From: Paroedura picta
Taxonomy: Eukaryota > Chordata > Lepidosauria > Squamata > Gekkonidae
Length of the DNA stretch: 64,000 nucleotides
Direction: 5' to 3'
Assembly (NCBI RefSeq): GCF_049243985.1
Contig: NC_135384.1
Coordinates: 749,001-813,000, forward strand
Positions within the stretch are counted from its first letter, which is position 1, and every line of letters begins with the position of its first letter. The notes below the pieces were generated by a model. It had not been told where the DNA came from, did no database searches, and worked only from the letters and a program-made list of their open reading frames with translations. The translations under genes were made by a program, and so were the position numbers. This document shows positions 20,330 through 45,930 of the stretch, piece after piece.

Positions 20330-21681
20330 TGCAGGCGGATGCAGAAGTGGATGCGAGGCCGACCGGGGAGCCGCAGCCGCGTCAGCCCCCCCCCCCCCGG
20401 CTCGGTCTTTCGGACGAGTTCGGTGGTTCGCGAGTCCTCCCAGCCGCTCGCCGCCTTTCCTGGGCTCGTGAGGACGTGCCTCGGGGCTGGGGGGCTCTGT
20501 CGATCAGACCCGGGATGCGCGTTCACACGTTCGCGCCCAGCCCCGGCCGCCAGCCCGACTCCTCGCGAGCGGCGGGGCCCCGCGGGCTGCCTGCTCGGCT
20601 CCGGGTTGGGCAGGCTGCAACTCGCCGGAGGACGGGAGGGCCCGCGCCAAGACTTGCCCCCCCCCGCGTCCCTTCGTGGGCTCTCGGGGTCCTGCGGGAG
20701 CAACTCTTGCGGCGGCGGCGGGGGGGGGGGGGGCTGCAGGCGCCTCGCGGGCACTTCTGCAAGGCGGTCTGCGGGTCCCCCCCCACCCGCAAACTTTCCG
20801 GGACACTTTTTGTTTGCGCTCCCCTGTTGCGCCTCCCCTGCGTCTCCGTCGCTCCGCGGGGCACGTGTGCGTGTGTGCGAGGGAGGGAGGGGAGGGGGCT
20901 GTCGGGGGGAGGCCGGCCCTTGCCAAGGCGGCGAGAGGATGAGTGTTTGCTGAGATTCTTTTCCGGGCGCAGGGGGAGGGGGAGGAAGAGGAGGAGGAGG
21001 GGGGAGCAGCCCTGCCCCGCGCGTGCAGCTGCAGGAGCGGCGGCCCGTCCGAAGTGAAGCGCCTCCCGGGCCCCTGGCCCCGAATTCCTAACCCGGATCC
21101 ACTTCGCCCGCCCCCTCCTCCCTCCCCCTCCTCCGCCCGCCCCGTCTGCTGGCTCCCCCCAGCCCCGCTCGGCTCCACTTCGCCGCCGCCTCCTCCTGCG
21201 CTGCCGGCTCCCTTTGTCCGACGCCCGCCCGCCCGCCGCGCGGCTCCTGCCCGTCCGGACTTTCTGGTTTGCAGCGGCGCCGGGGAGCGCGGCGCTTTTG
21301 TCTGCTCGCGGGACGGCTGCCTGGCTGGCCCGGGCGGGGCGGGGCTGGGGCGGGGGTCGGGCCGCTCGTCGCCCCCGAGGGCCGGACTGGGGTCCGCCGC
21401 GGCTCGCCTGGCCCCCCCTTCCCCCCGCCCGGCGAGAGGAGTCGCCCGCCTCGGCGCGCCGCTGCCCCGCGAAAAGTTCTTCCCCGCGACGACGACGAGG
21501 ACGACGGGGCGGGGGCCAGATGGATGCCCGGGGCCGCGGCTGAGCGCTCGGCGGCCCTGCCCTCGCCCCGTCCCCGCCGGGCTGCCTCGGGAGTCACGGC
21601 GCCGCGGCCGGCCCCTCGACGGCGCCTGGGATCGCCCGGACGCCTCCCGCCCGGGAGGGGCAGCTTGGCGGCCCCGGTGCG
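20330..21681 (+). promoter_or_regulatory. EPHB4: EPHB4 CpG island promoter and 5' leader
   Basis: Strongly CpG-rich and TATA-less, reaching to the ATG at 21682 and continuing into intron 1 to about 21990. GC-box-type GGGCGG runs abound (for example near 21335-21360). The transcription start cannot be fixed from sequence alone. Long open frames here on both strands are GC-driven shadows. Confidence 0.65.
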
Positions 21682-37395
<15,714 letters not shown>

Positions 37396-39120
37396 CTGGG
37401 TGGGGCTCCGACTCTGATCAGCCCCTCTGGGCGCCTCCGACGGACAGGACCACGGTGGTGATGGGGGGTCTGTGATCCGGGGTGCCACTGCCTCAGGCCC
37501 CACGCCTCTTCCTTGTTTTCTTTTTCCCTTTGGAACCGGACTGTCCTCCATAACAAGTGCCTCCTCCACAAATTCTCCTCACCCCATTTTCAAGAGAGAC
37601 ACTCTGGGGCAGTGGAGACTCCTTTATCTGTTATTCTTTGTCTTTTTGACGAATAGGCAGCTTTTTTCAGGCTGTGATATCTCCAAGAGGGAGATCTTTG
37701 ACTTGTGTCTCTGTTTTACATGACTCTTAACTCTTCCGTGCCTTGCCCTCCCCCCCCCCCCCGTGCCCTGCGTGGGGGGTTTCTTTGGGGTCACCACAGA
37801 GGCCTTCCGAACCAGCCTTCCACCCTTTGTGGGTGATGGGAGGCCCATTGCAGGCTTCCCAAAATGGGGGGGTCTTACTTGAAACCAAATCGGCTCCTTG
37901 GTCCGCCTGAGAAGGGTATGGTGCTAGGCGGTGGAATACTGCCCCTCCCCAGCGACCCCGGTCCGAATGCCAAAGAGTGGCTCATGTTGGCACAAGGTAG
38001 CCTGCCTGAGAAGGGGCATCTCCAGCGCTGCGGCCTCTGCACTGCGCTGGGTGGTGACATCATCAAGAGCCGGGGTGACACGGAAACCGTCCTCACAGTG
38101 ATGTGGAGAGGGAAGGTTTGCGGGGAACCCCCTGGCTGAGAAGGAAGAGCCCTTTGACAATCAGAACTGACTCTGCCTTGCCCGGCGATGTCCCTGCGAT
38201 GACCTCGAAGGAGGACAGAAGCAAAGCTTTGGATTCGGGGGCTCTGGCCCCGGCCAGATGGGCCGCTACGAGGGGCTCGAAGGATGCCCAGACCACGGGC
38301 AGCAAACTGGGATCTCCGCGTGGGAGAGACACGAACCTTGGTGGGGACGGTGGCCCGCGGGGGAAGAGAAAGCCGGAGAGGGGCTTGCCGGTGGCGCCCT
38401 TCGTGATGCCAGAATCCTGGGCCTGGGGGCCGAGGGAGGGCGCTGGTGGACGACGGCGTCATGAGGGCTTCTTCTGGATCCATTCTTTAAACCTTCATAT
38501 TGAAGGTGGTGATGTTGATTTTTATTAAAAAATTGTATCTTATAAACCAAAATCAAGGGAAAGGCTTGGGTTGGGGGGAGCAGGAGAAAGGGGGGAAGGT
38601 TTGTGGGGGGCGGGGGGGGGGTTTGATGCTGAAATTGCCAGAGCCGCCCTCTTCTGAGCGGGTGCAGAAGCATCAGGGCTCCTTCCTTCCTTCCTTCCTT
38701 CCTTCCTTCTTTCCTCCCACTGTCTTTGCCCTGGAAGGGGGCTGGTTGTCTGATCCAGATCTGGGATGGAAGATCTTCTCCCCCAGGAGGGGCCTTTGGG
38801 ATCTGGCTTCCTCATTGCGGAATCTTCCCTCCATGTCCAAAACAGACTGTTGGTGGTGGTGGTGGTAGGGTTTTATTGAGATTTCGGCCCCTCTCCCTGC
38901 CCGAATAATTGACCTGCCCCTCCTCTGGACGCCCCCCGTCTGCCAGGGGGTGGGACAAGAGCGGCAGGGAACCAGGGAAACCTGCTAGGGGGTGTGGGGG
39001 GGGGAGTCCCAGAAAGGAGCAACGTCTGAAAGGCAGGCCCCTCCCATACAAAATGCTAATTTAAAACTGTAATTATCCTTTTTGTTTGTTTAATAAAAGG
39101 TGGTCTTTTTCCAAAATGGA
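37396..39120 (+). other. EPHB4: EPHB4 3'UTR region
   Basis: Follows the TGA at 37393-37395. Candidate poly(A) signals are AATAAA at about 39091-39096 (followed by T/G-rich sequence) and a further one near 39722; 'ttattaaaaaattg' near 38520 is weaker. Contains a (TTCC)n array at 38681-38715 and a (TGG)n array near 38852. Confidence 0.5.
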
Positions 39121-41504
39121 GATTTGCAGTGGACGCAGAGAGGCTGGCGATGGAAGTGGGGGTTGAAAGGGACAGGAGGGCAGAGGGCCCCCGTCTCCCC
39201 GTCCTGGGAGAGAAGCACAATGCCCTGGTGGGGGGAGGGACCCACGGCCCCTCTGGGCCACTAAAAGCAGGAGGATCAGACCTCCTTCCCCCGCCTCAGG
39301 TGGGGCCCTGGAAGTGGAATCTCCCCAGGCGGTTTTCAGCTGTCATCTTGTGGGTTTACCTGCAGGAAACCGGAGGGAGGGGCTCTCTGATTGGAGGCCC
39401 AAAAGGGTGGGCGGGCCAGGGTGGGACTCCGCCTCCGTGGCTCTCCGTCCACCAAGGCAAAGCGGTTCCTTCCATCCACCCGAGTAGAATCTTTGGCCAG
39501 GGCATGGTTGATGCAGGGGAACTGGTTTTGGCAGCCAAGCCCCTGGTCCACATGACAGCAGAGGCCTTTGCCTGCCCCCTCCCCGGGGGCTGCAGGCCAG
39601 CCCAGCCCAGCCCTTCTAGCCATGTGCCCAGAGCCTCCTGTGAGACGCAGGTGCTCACCCTGTGGGTGGGCAGGATCCTGAGTGGAGGGTGGTGTGGGAG
39701 GGCATGTGGGGCCCACACAGAATAAAGTAGGGGTGCATAAGGGATTGGGGTCGCATTTCAAATCCCTGTCAACACCCTGTACGTGATCTTGTGGGGGGTC
39801 ACAGGGAGACAGACTGGCTGTTCCATTAATGCAGGAGATTTACCCAGCTTAGATGGTTTTTAAGAGGGACCAGAGAAATCCATGGAGAGTGTTGAGGGCT
39901 GTTAAATGGAGCCTCCAAGGTTGGAGGCAGTGTACCTTGAAATAGCTTGCACCAGGGTAATCAGCTGTGGGGCTTCCCCAGGGGAGAGGTGGTGGGACCC
40001 AGCCGATCTCTTCCTCTGGTTTTCCCTCTGGAGTCTGACTCCCTGGGCTAAGGGCAAAACTGGGTCATGGAGGAGGCAGGCAGGCAGGCAGAGTCCCCAC
40101 TCCAGGCAGGAAGCTGGAAGGGAAACGGTCTGAGCTCAGACTCATTAGGGAGACGCCTCCTCGGCAGGGAGGGAAGCTGGAGGTCAGAGGCCCCCTCCAG
40201 ACAATGGGGGAGAGGAGGGGATTCAGGCCTGGCCACAATCGCTGGCTCCTGCTGCTGCTTTCCAGCCGGCACGTCATGAGCAGCTTCTTCCTGCGTGGGT
40301 TCGAGTCCCAGTCTGTTGCTTAGAAAGATAAATGTGAGCCCAAACGTGCATGCTTTTCTTTTTGATGGTTGCTTTTCTTAGTATGCCTCAGTGGGTTTCA
40401 CGCGAGGGAACGCAGTGGCAAGGTGTCCCCTGGGTTGTGCCCTGTTCTCGGCTCAAAGGAGGAAGTGGGCAGGCTGGATCGCGGCCGTTGATTGGCCAAA
40501 GCTTTTCCGGCTGCCCCTCCCCGTTTCTCCTCCAGCCCGGCTTCTTGCTGCATCCTCCCCAAGGGACGGAGGGATGGGAACGAAGCAATGCTGCGTATTG
40601 TGCTGGCCGCAGGAATGTGGTGGTGGTGGTGGGGGGGCAGCCCCATCTTGCCTGGTTGCTTCTGGATGTTCTGGGTGCCAAGGGCCGGCACTCACTTCCT
40701 GGGCCTGGCAGTGCCACGGGGTGCGGTTTGGGCCGGGATGGAAGTGGTATCAGAGGGGCACCCCCTGGCATTCCTGTCGTGCCCTCCGAGAAGTTGCCCT
40801 GTGCCACTGTTGCTCCACTCTTGTGTGGCCTGCGGACCAGGAAGCGGGGGCTGGGCTCAGGCCTGCCCAGTGAAACCCGAGGGGCACTGAAGCAGCCCAG
40901 TTGGGACCCTCCCTCCCTCAGGCAAGGGTGTGGCCCTCTTCCTCTGTTGTGGGGAGAGGGGAATCCTTTCCCAGGGCCTGGTTGGCCTCCCCGCTGCCCG
41001 TGTTGGAGGCATGGCACCATATTGTCCGGGGAGACTGGCATGAACAAGGGGGGCTCAGTTCTCCTCCAAGGGGGCCCAAACCTTTGGCCGTTTAGAGGGG
41101 CCAGGTTTCTCCCCTCCCTCCCGTGTGCCCCACTTTGTCCTGCCCAGGTCCAATTGCCAGCCCCCACCCCCACTGCTGCCCTTGAGTTCTCCAACTGCAC
41201 AAAGCCACAGAAGAGTCACTGGTTTGGGTCAAAGGCAAATTTGTGGAGTTCCCTTTGGGCCCTTTCGGGGACTGCCTGGAATCTTCCAGCGAGGCAGCTG
41301 TACCCCACCCCGGTGTTGTCCCTTAGCCGGGCCTGCAGGGAGAAAAGATGGCCAGCTGTTTACGCCTGTGAATCCACAGGCAGGCAGTGACACCCTGTGG
41401 CCAGCCCAAACATCTCATGCATGAAACGGCATGCGCATCGCTCCTTGAAGGCCGTGTGACCGAGATGTCATTTAAGCCCAGGGTCAAAAGGCTTCAACTC
41501 CTTC

Positions 41505-41592
41505 AGGTGGGCTGCCAACCTCCCAGGGGGGCCTGGAGATCTCCTGGAATTAGAGGTCCTCTCCAGGTCGGAGTTTTGCACCCCCTGGCACC
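41505..41592 (+). repeat. repeat 'Y' copy
   Basis: 'gctgccaacctcccaggggg', 'gcctggagatctcctggaat' and 'tagaggtcctctccaggtcg': the clearest copy of this family here. Confidence 0.6.
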
Positions 41593-41604
41593 ACTAAGAG
41601 CAAC

Positions 41605-41722
41605 CGAGTTTGATTCTGGGCATCGTCTTCTGCACACTTCTTCACCAGGGCAGCTTAAGCCAAACTTTGTGGGTCTCAAAGGTGCCGCTGGACTCCAGCT
41701 TGCTTTTGTGCCCCAGACCAAC
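41605..41722 (-). repeat. repeat 'X' copy
   Basis: 'ctgcacacttcttcaccagg', 'caaactttgtgggtctcaaa', 'ggtgccgctggactccagct' and 'gccccagaccaaca' follow the family order. Confidence 0.65.
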
Positions 41723-42034
41723 AGGGCAGCCCCGCTGGAGCCAATCTCCAGTCAACAGAGACCAGATCCTCTGCCTTGGAGGGGGGCTTTGGGGCCCTGG
41801 ACCTCACAGAGGCCCCTCTCTTCTCCAAGCCCTCCCACCCCCAATCTCCCGTTGTTCCCCAGATCAGTGCTGGCTGACCTATTTTCTGTGCTCTGGATAG
41901 GGCCAATGGCAGTGCCTCTAGGCCCACACAGCGATGGTCTGATAGGGCATAAGGCAGCTTGGTGGGTATTCCTGTGCTTCCCAAGCCAGCACCAGCACTC
42001 TCTCTGCCGCCTGTGGGTGCAGCAAGTTGAGATT

Positions 42035-42262
42035 GGGGGGGGAGAAGAAATCTTTATTCCGTTACACATTAAAACCTGTTCCAGTGGGTTACAGGGGGCA
42101 GCCGCGACAGACCCAGAGGGCCGCTGGTGGTGGGACTCTGCATGGTCAGGCCAGGCCGGGGAGCTGAGATGGGTGCCCAGAGCAGGCGTTTGCGAGCACA
42201 GCGGTGCCTTTGTCCAGGTGGGGGTCGTTCGGCCCTGTTGGGGCTTCGTCAGGGCTGTGAAA
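42035..42262 (-). other. probable 3'UTR exon of the CNP-type gene
   Basis: On the minus strand a splice donor (TGATG|GTGAGT) starts 2 nt after the stop codon of the natriuretic peptide gene, at 42939-42940. A good acceptor (ccttcctgcag|gtttcacag) lies near 42262, and AATAAA is at 42053-42058. The three-exon layout with the last intron next to the stop is the usual natriuretic peptide arrangement. Confidence 0.55.
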
Positions 42263-42489
42263 CCTGCAGGAAGGGGAACAAGGAGTGGGCTGATCAGCTG
42301 CTTCCGTGGATGTAAGACCTGGCAGCAGGACGGGGAGGGGAGCCTGCAGGCGGTGCTGCCTGGGGAGTCGGGAAGGGAACCCCTCCCTCCTTCGCATAGA
42401 CGGCCTCTTCACGCTGACTTGGCCGCAAAGAGGGGAAGGAGCCCGTCCTGGCCTCCAGCCGGCCTCCACTCTGTTCAAGGCCGAGTATC

Positions 42490-42660
42490 CGCCCAAGCCC
42501 AAGTCCCCAATCCCCTGTGAACTTACTTCCCATGGGGACCCAAAGCACCCTCCTCTCCTCTATCCACATAATAACCCAGTGAGGTAGGCTAGGGCGAGGC
42601 CACCGTCCCTGGCACAAGCGGGTCTCCCAGACACTAGTCTGACACCCTGCCCCACAAGGA
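42490..42660 (-). repeat. tRNA-derived SINE copy (minus)
   Basis: 'ggacccaaagcaccctcctc', 'ataacccagtgaggtaggct' and 'caagcgggtctcccagac' read as the reverse complement of the SINE. It lies within the probable last intron of the CNP-type gene. Confidence 0.6.
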
Positions 42661-42712
42661 CCCCTCTCTGGCTCTCACTGGCCCTGAAGGTGACAGGCTG
42701 GTTGCTCTACAG

Positions 42713-42848
42713 CAGGGGTAGTCAAACTGAGGCCCCCCAGATGTCCATGGACTACAATTCCCATGAGCCCCTGGCAGCGTTCACTGGCAGAGGCTCATGG
42801 GAATTGTAGGCCATGGACATCTGGAGGGCCCCAGTTTGACTACCCCTG
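42713..42848. mobile_element. hAT-type foldback MITE
   Basis: A near-palindrome of 136 bp. Both arms (about 63 bp) start CAGGGGTAGTCAAACTG on their own strand and carry 'ccagatgtccatgg' and 'ctacaattcccatgag'. The CAGGGG terminus is hAT-like. No 8-bp duplication survives in the flanks (ctctacag versus cagtggcc). It lies in the probable last intron of the CNP-type gene. Confidence 0.75.
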
Positions 42849-42941
42849 CAGTGGCCCTTGCTCCACGTCCCCATGGCCCCCAGAGCGTGCCCCGCCCTTG
42901 GATCAGAGGGGGATCCCGTCCTCCTGCCCCTGCACTCACCA

Positions 42942-43704
42942 TCAACACCCAAGGCCGCTGAGGGTCCCGATCCGGTCGAGCTTGATCCCAAAGCACCCTT
43001 GCTGGGCCATTTTCTTGGCGTGTCCTCTAAACTTCTTTTGGGTGATGACAAAATCTCTGAAGAGACGGAGCAAGGCGTGTTCCGAGGGGGGGCTGGAGGG
43101 CTCCCAGGGGGGGTGCTGCCTGCTCAGGAGCCGGGAGGAAGAGCCCTGGGGCACCAAGGGGAGGTCCTGACCCTGGCTGGACAGCAGGGCTGCCAGATCT
43201 TCCCCCAGGAGCTGCAGCAAGGCCTGAAAAGGGGAAAGACCGGGGGGGGGGGGGGGGGAGAAAACACACTTAGGGCTTGCTGCTGTAAACCAAGCCCCCC
43301 CCCCATCCCACCATGCCACTATCTACCCCACATGTGACTGCCAGATGTCCCCTCCCCGGCCGCCAGCGGGGAGGAAGCTCAGGAGGGCCCAATGACACAG
43401 AGTGAAGCTTCCGTTTGTCCAGCGGATCAGGGCCTTGCTGCCTGGTGAACAGTTGTAATTCTGGGAGATCTCCAAGCCCCCCCTTGCCTTGCTGCCTGGG
43501 GCCTCTGCAGCAGAATTGGGCTGCCCCAATCGTCCAGCCCCCAGAGTGGGCTGGGGCCGGGGGACCCCGAAGGGCAGGGAGTCTAAGGGAGCCGGAGCAG
43601 CGGAGCTGTTGGGTGGGTTCTCTACCTACCTGGGGCGAGGGAGCTGGGCTTGGGCAGCCCAGAGGAAGAAGGAGCAGGAAGAGGAGGGGCAGGGAGGCTT
43701 TCAT
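42942..43704 (-). CDS. C-type natriuretic peptide precursor (CNP-like hormone)
   Basis: Minus-strand coding exons 43630-43704 and 42942-43223 join in phase 0 to give 118 residues. Exon 1 is a signal peptide, [20 protein letters not shown], followed by APSPQ. Exon 2 starts [16 protein letters not shown], passes a Ser/Pro-rich propeptide, and carries [18 protein letters not shown] and HAKK. It ends in the 22-residue hormone [20 protein letters not shown] plus GC and the stop. The two cysteines give the 17-residue ring, CFGxKLDRIGxxSGLGC. The hormone ends at the second ring Cys with no tail, the CNP hallmark. The KK before MAQQ aligns with the cleavage site of CNP-22. CNPs signal through guanylyl cyclase NPR2 (family knowledge). 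Ile for Leu and Thr-Leu for Ser-Met differ from human CNP. Which CNP paralog this is cannot be settled from sequence alone. Confidence 0.93.
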
Positions 43705-43761
43705 CCTCTGTCCTTTTGGGGTTCCACTGGGGGGTGGGTGCCTGAGGGGCTGGCAGGTGGC

Positions 43762-43798
43762 GACTGGCTGTCCGCTGGCCCAACCTGGACTTTTATAA
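43762..43798 (-). promoter_or_regulatory. TATA box of the CNP-type gene
   Basis: TATAAAAG on the minus strand (forward 43790-43797) lies 86 bp before the ATG, so transcription would start about 60 nt upstream of the coding region. Natriuretic peptide promoters are typically TATA-driven. Confidence 0.75.
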
Positions 43799-45149
43799 GG
43801 GTGCTTGGCTCACCCCCCCCCCCAGCATCTCCCTGGGCAACAGGATCCTCCCCTGCTGGCAAAGCCGAGGGTCAGGGTGAGGGGGGGCTTTTGTCCCCCA
43901 GTGAAAGGTGGGAACGTTGCCTGGGGGATCAGTTCCGGGAAGGGGGGCCAAAGGAAAGTGGGGGGCTGTGCAGTTTGTCTGGCTGGAGGGAGGCAGAAGG
44001 GCAAGCCAGTGGGGAGTGGCCAGGGGGTGGAGGGAAGGGGAAGAGGAGGGGCGGCCCCTGGAGAGGGGTCCTGCAGCTCTGAGGCTCCCATGGAGGCTGT
44101 CCTGGTTCTAGGGGGTGGGGGGGGGCTGCCCCCAGCTTGCCTGCCCGCCTCATTTTCCAGTCTGCATTCCTGCCGATGCCCCTGGCACCCCCTTTGGCAC
44201 CCCAGTTCCAGGTACCACATGCTCATCTTCCCTTCTCATCTAGAGTACCCCATTTCTCCCCCACACACACACCCAATGACCTTTTCCCTCCACAGGCCCC
44301 CTCCCCCCTTGCTCCCAGAGCAAGCCCCCTTCCCTCACCCCATCACAAAGGGAAACCCAGAGCTGCCACCGAAACATCTCGGGCAAAGAAAAAGACCCGA
44401 CGATTCTTCTGCTCTCCAGGCAGGTTTCCCCAGAGACAGTCAAAAGGCGGCCTTTCTATTCTTCTCCTCCGTCCTTTGGGTCAGGAAGGGGTGGCGGTGG
44501 GGGTGGGGGTGGGGAAGGGCTGGGGGGGCTGGGGGGCCTTTCCCCATAGGGGGCGCCACACACCAGGGTTCAATGGGGAAGGGGGGCAGGGCGGGGCAGC
44601 TTCAAACTCCGGACAAGGTAGGCCCTGGAAGCTCACCTGGATCGTCTTACGTGGTGGCAGTGGGGCGGGGGGGGGGGGAGGTTAAAAAGCTGCCAGTTTG
44701 TCCCAAATGCCAAAAGGATTGTGTTGAATGACCCTCTTCCAGTTCACCAAACAAAACTGCTTCTGGGAAACATTCCTCTGGGACTTTGAACTTTTAGGTG
44801 ACGGAGGATGAGCATCTGCGGTGCCATTTAGATGACCCTACATTTTGCACAACGCAGCAACAAGAGACGTCCGCCTCACCCTGCAGATCCCTCGCTTCTC
44901 ATGCCCCCCCCCCGTCTGTGGTCCATCCAAGATACGCAGGCCACGCCCATCTCCCAGCGACAGCAGACGGGCACCAAGGGCCCCTGTGGGTGTGTGGACA
45001 CGTCAGTCTTTGTGCCCTGTGCTCCTCTGGCATTGCCACCTTGTGACAGGGAAGCCATGCCACACCTTAATGATCCTCAGTTTAAAAGAACTACTGTCCA
45101 TGTGACCCTGATACTGCAGAACCCATGATTCAGTGCGACCTCGGGTAGC

Positions 45150-45300
45150 ACCGGGCATAGTATTGCCATTGTTGGGGTGGGGGATGGGGCTCTCCTGGAA
45201 TTACAGTCGACCTCCAGGCCACCGAGATCCCCCCCCTGGAGGAAATGGCCCCCTAGGGAGGGCGGACCTCCTTTCCCGTCAAGCTCCACTCCCAACTCTG
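45150..45300 (+). repeat. repeat 'Y' copy
   Basis: 'ggggctctcctggaattaca', 'gtcgacctccaggccaccga' and 'cctggaggaaatggccccct' follow the family order. Confidence 0.55.
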
Positions 45301-45794
45301 GGCCATCGGGATGAGAAACGGTTGCCTCTGAGATGGTCACAAGACCCTCAAGGGGGGGGGGGCTTCCCCATCAAGGCCACTGGGAAGCTCTCCTGCACCA
45401 GCCCCATCCAAGGGAATGCCAGTCGGTGGAAGACCAGGGCCAGAGGTGGGGGGCCCAAAGCCCTGGCCTGGGGGTCTCCTCCGGCACCTCCGCCCCAAGG
45501 CGAGGCCGAATGAATGGCACCAAATTGTTTTAGGATGCAAGAGCCGGGAAAGCGAAGGAAACAAGGGCACCCTCTTAAGTGCACGGGAGGCTCGACCCAC
45601 GGGTGGCCTTTGTCTGTCCCTTCCTTTATTTGGGGGATTAGCTGAGCAAATGGGCATTCCTGCCCTCAGACGCCTGAAGGCCTGGAAACCGATTCCTAGC
45701 AGCAGGTGCTTTGTGGCCGAGGGAGGGCCAGGGCCTTCAGCCGAGGTCGCTGGCTGTTTCTTGGATGGGCACCACTAGCCGCAGGGAGCCTAGG

Positions 45795-45930
45795 GCTACC
45801 AACCTCCAGGTGGCACCTGGTCATTTCCTGGAATCGCAACTGATCAGAGATCAGTTCCCCTGGAGAAACGGACTGCTCGGGAGGGGGACTCCAGGGGTCC
45901 CTCCCCAGTCCCCAGCTGGCAGCCCCAGGG
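45795..45930 (+). repeat. repeat 'Y' copy
   Basis: 'ctaccaacctccaggtggca', 'tttcctggaatcgcaactga' and 'gatcagttcccctggagaaa' show the fuller family sequence. Confidence 0.6.

Larger units (their letters stand above)
39121..42030. other. EPHB4-CNP intergenic region
   Basis: No coding gene recognised. Contains a tRNA B-box-like 'gggttcgagtccc' near 40299 (SINE remnant), repeat Y (41505-41592) and repeat X (41605-41722). The remaining sequence is GC-rich with long but unconserved open frames. Confidence 0.5.
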
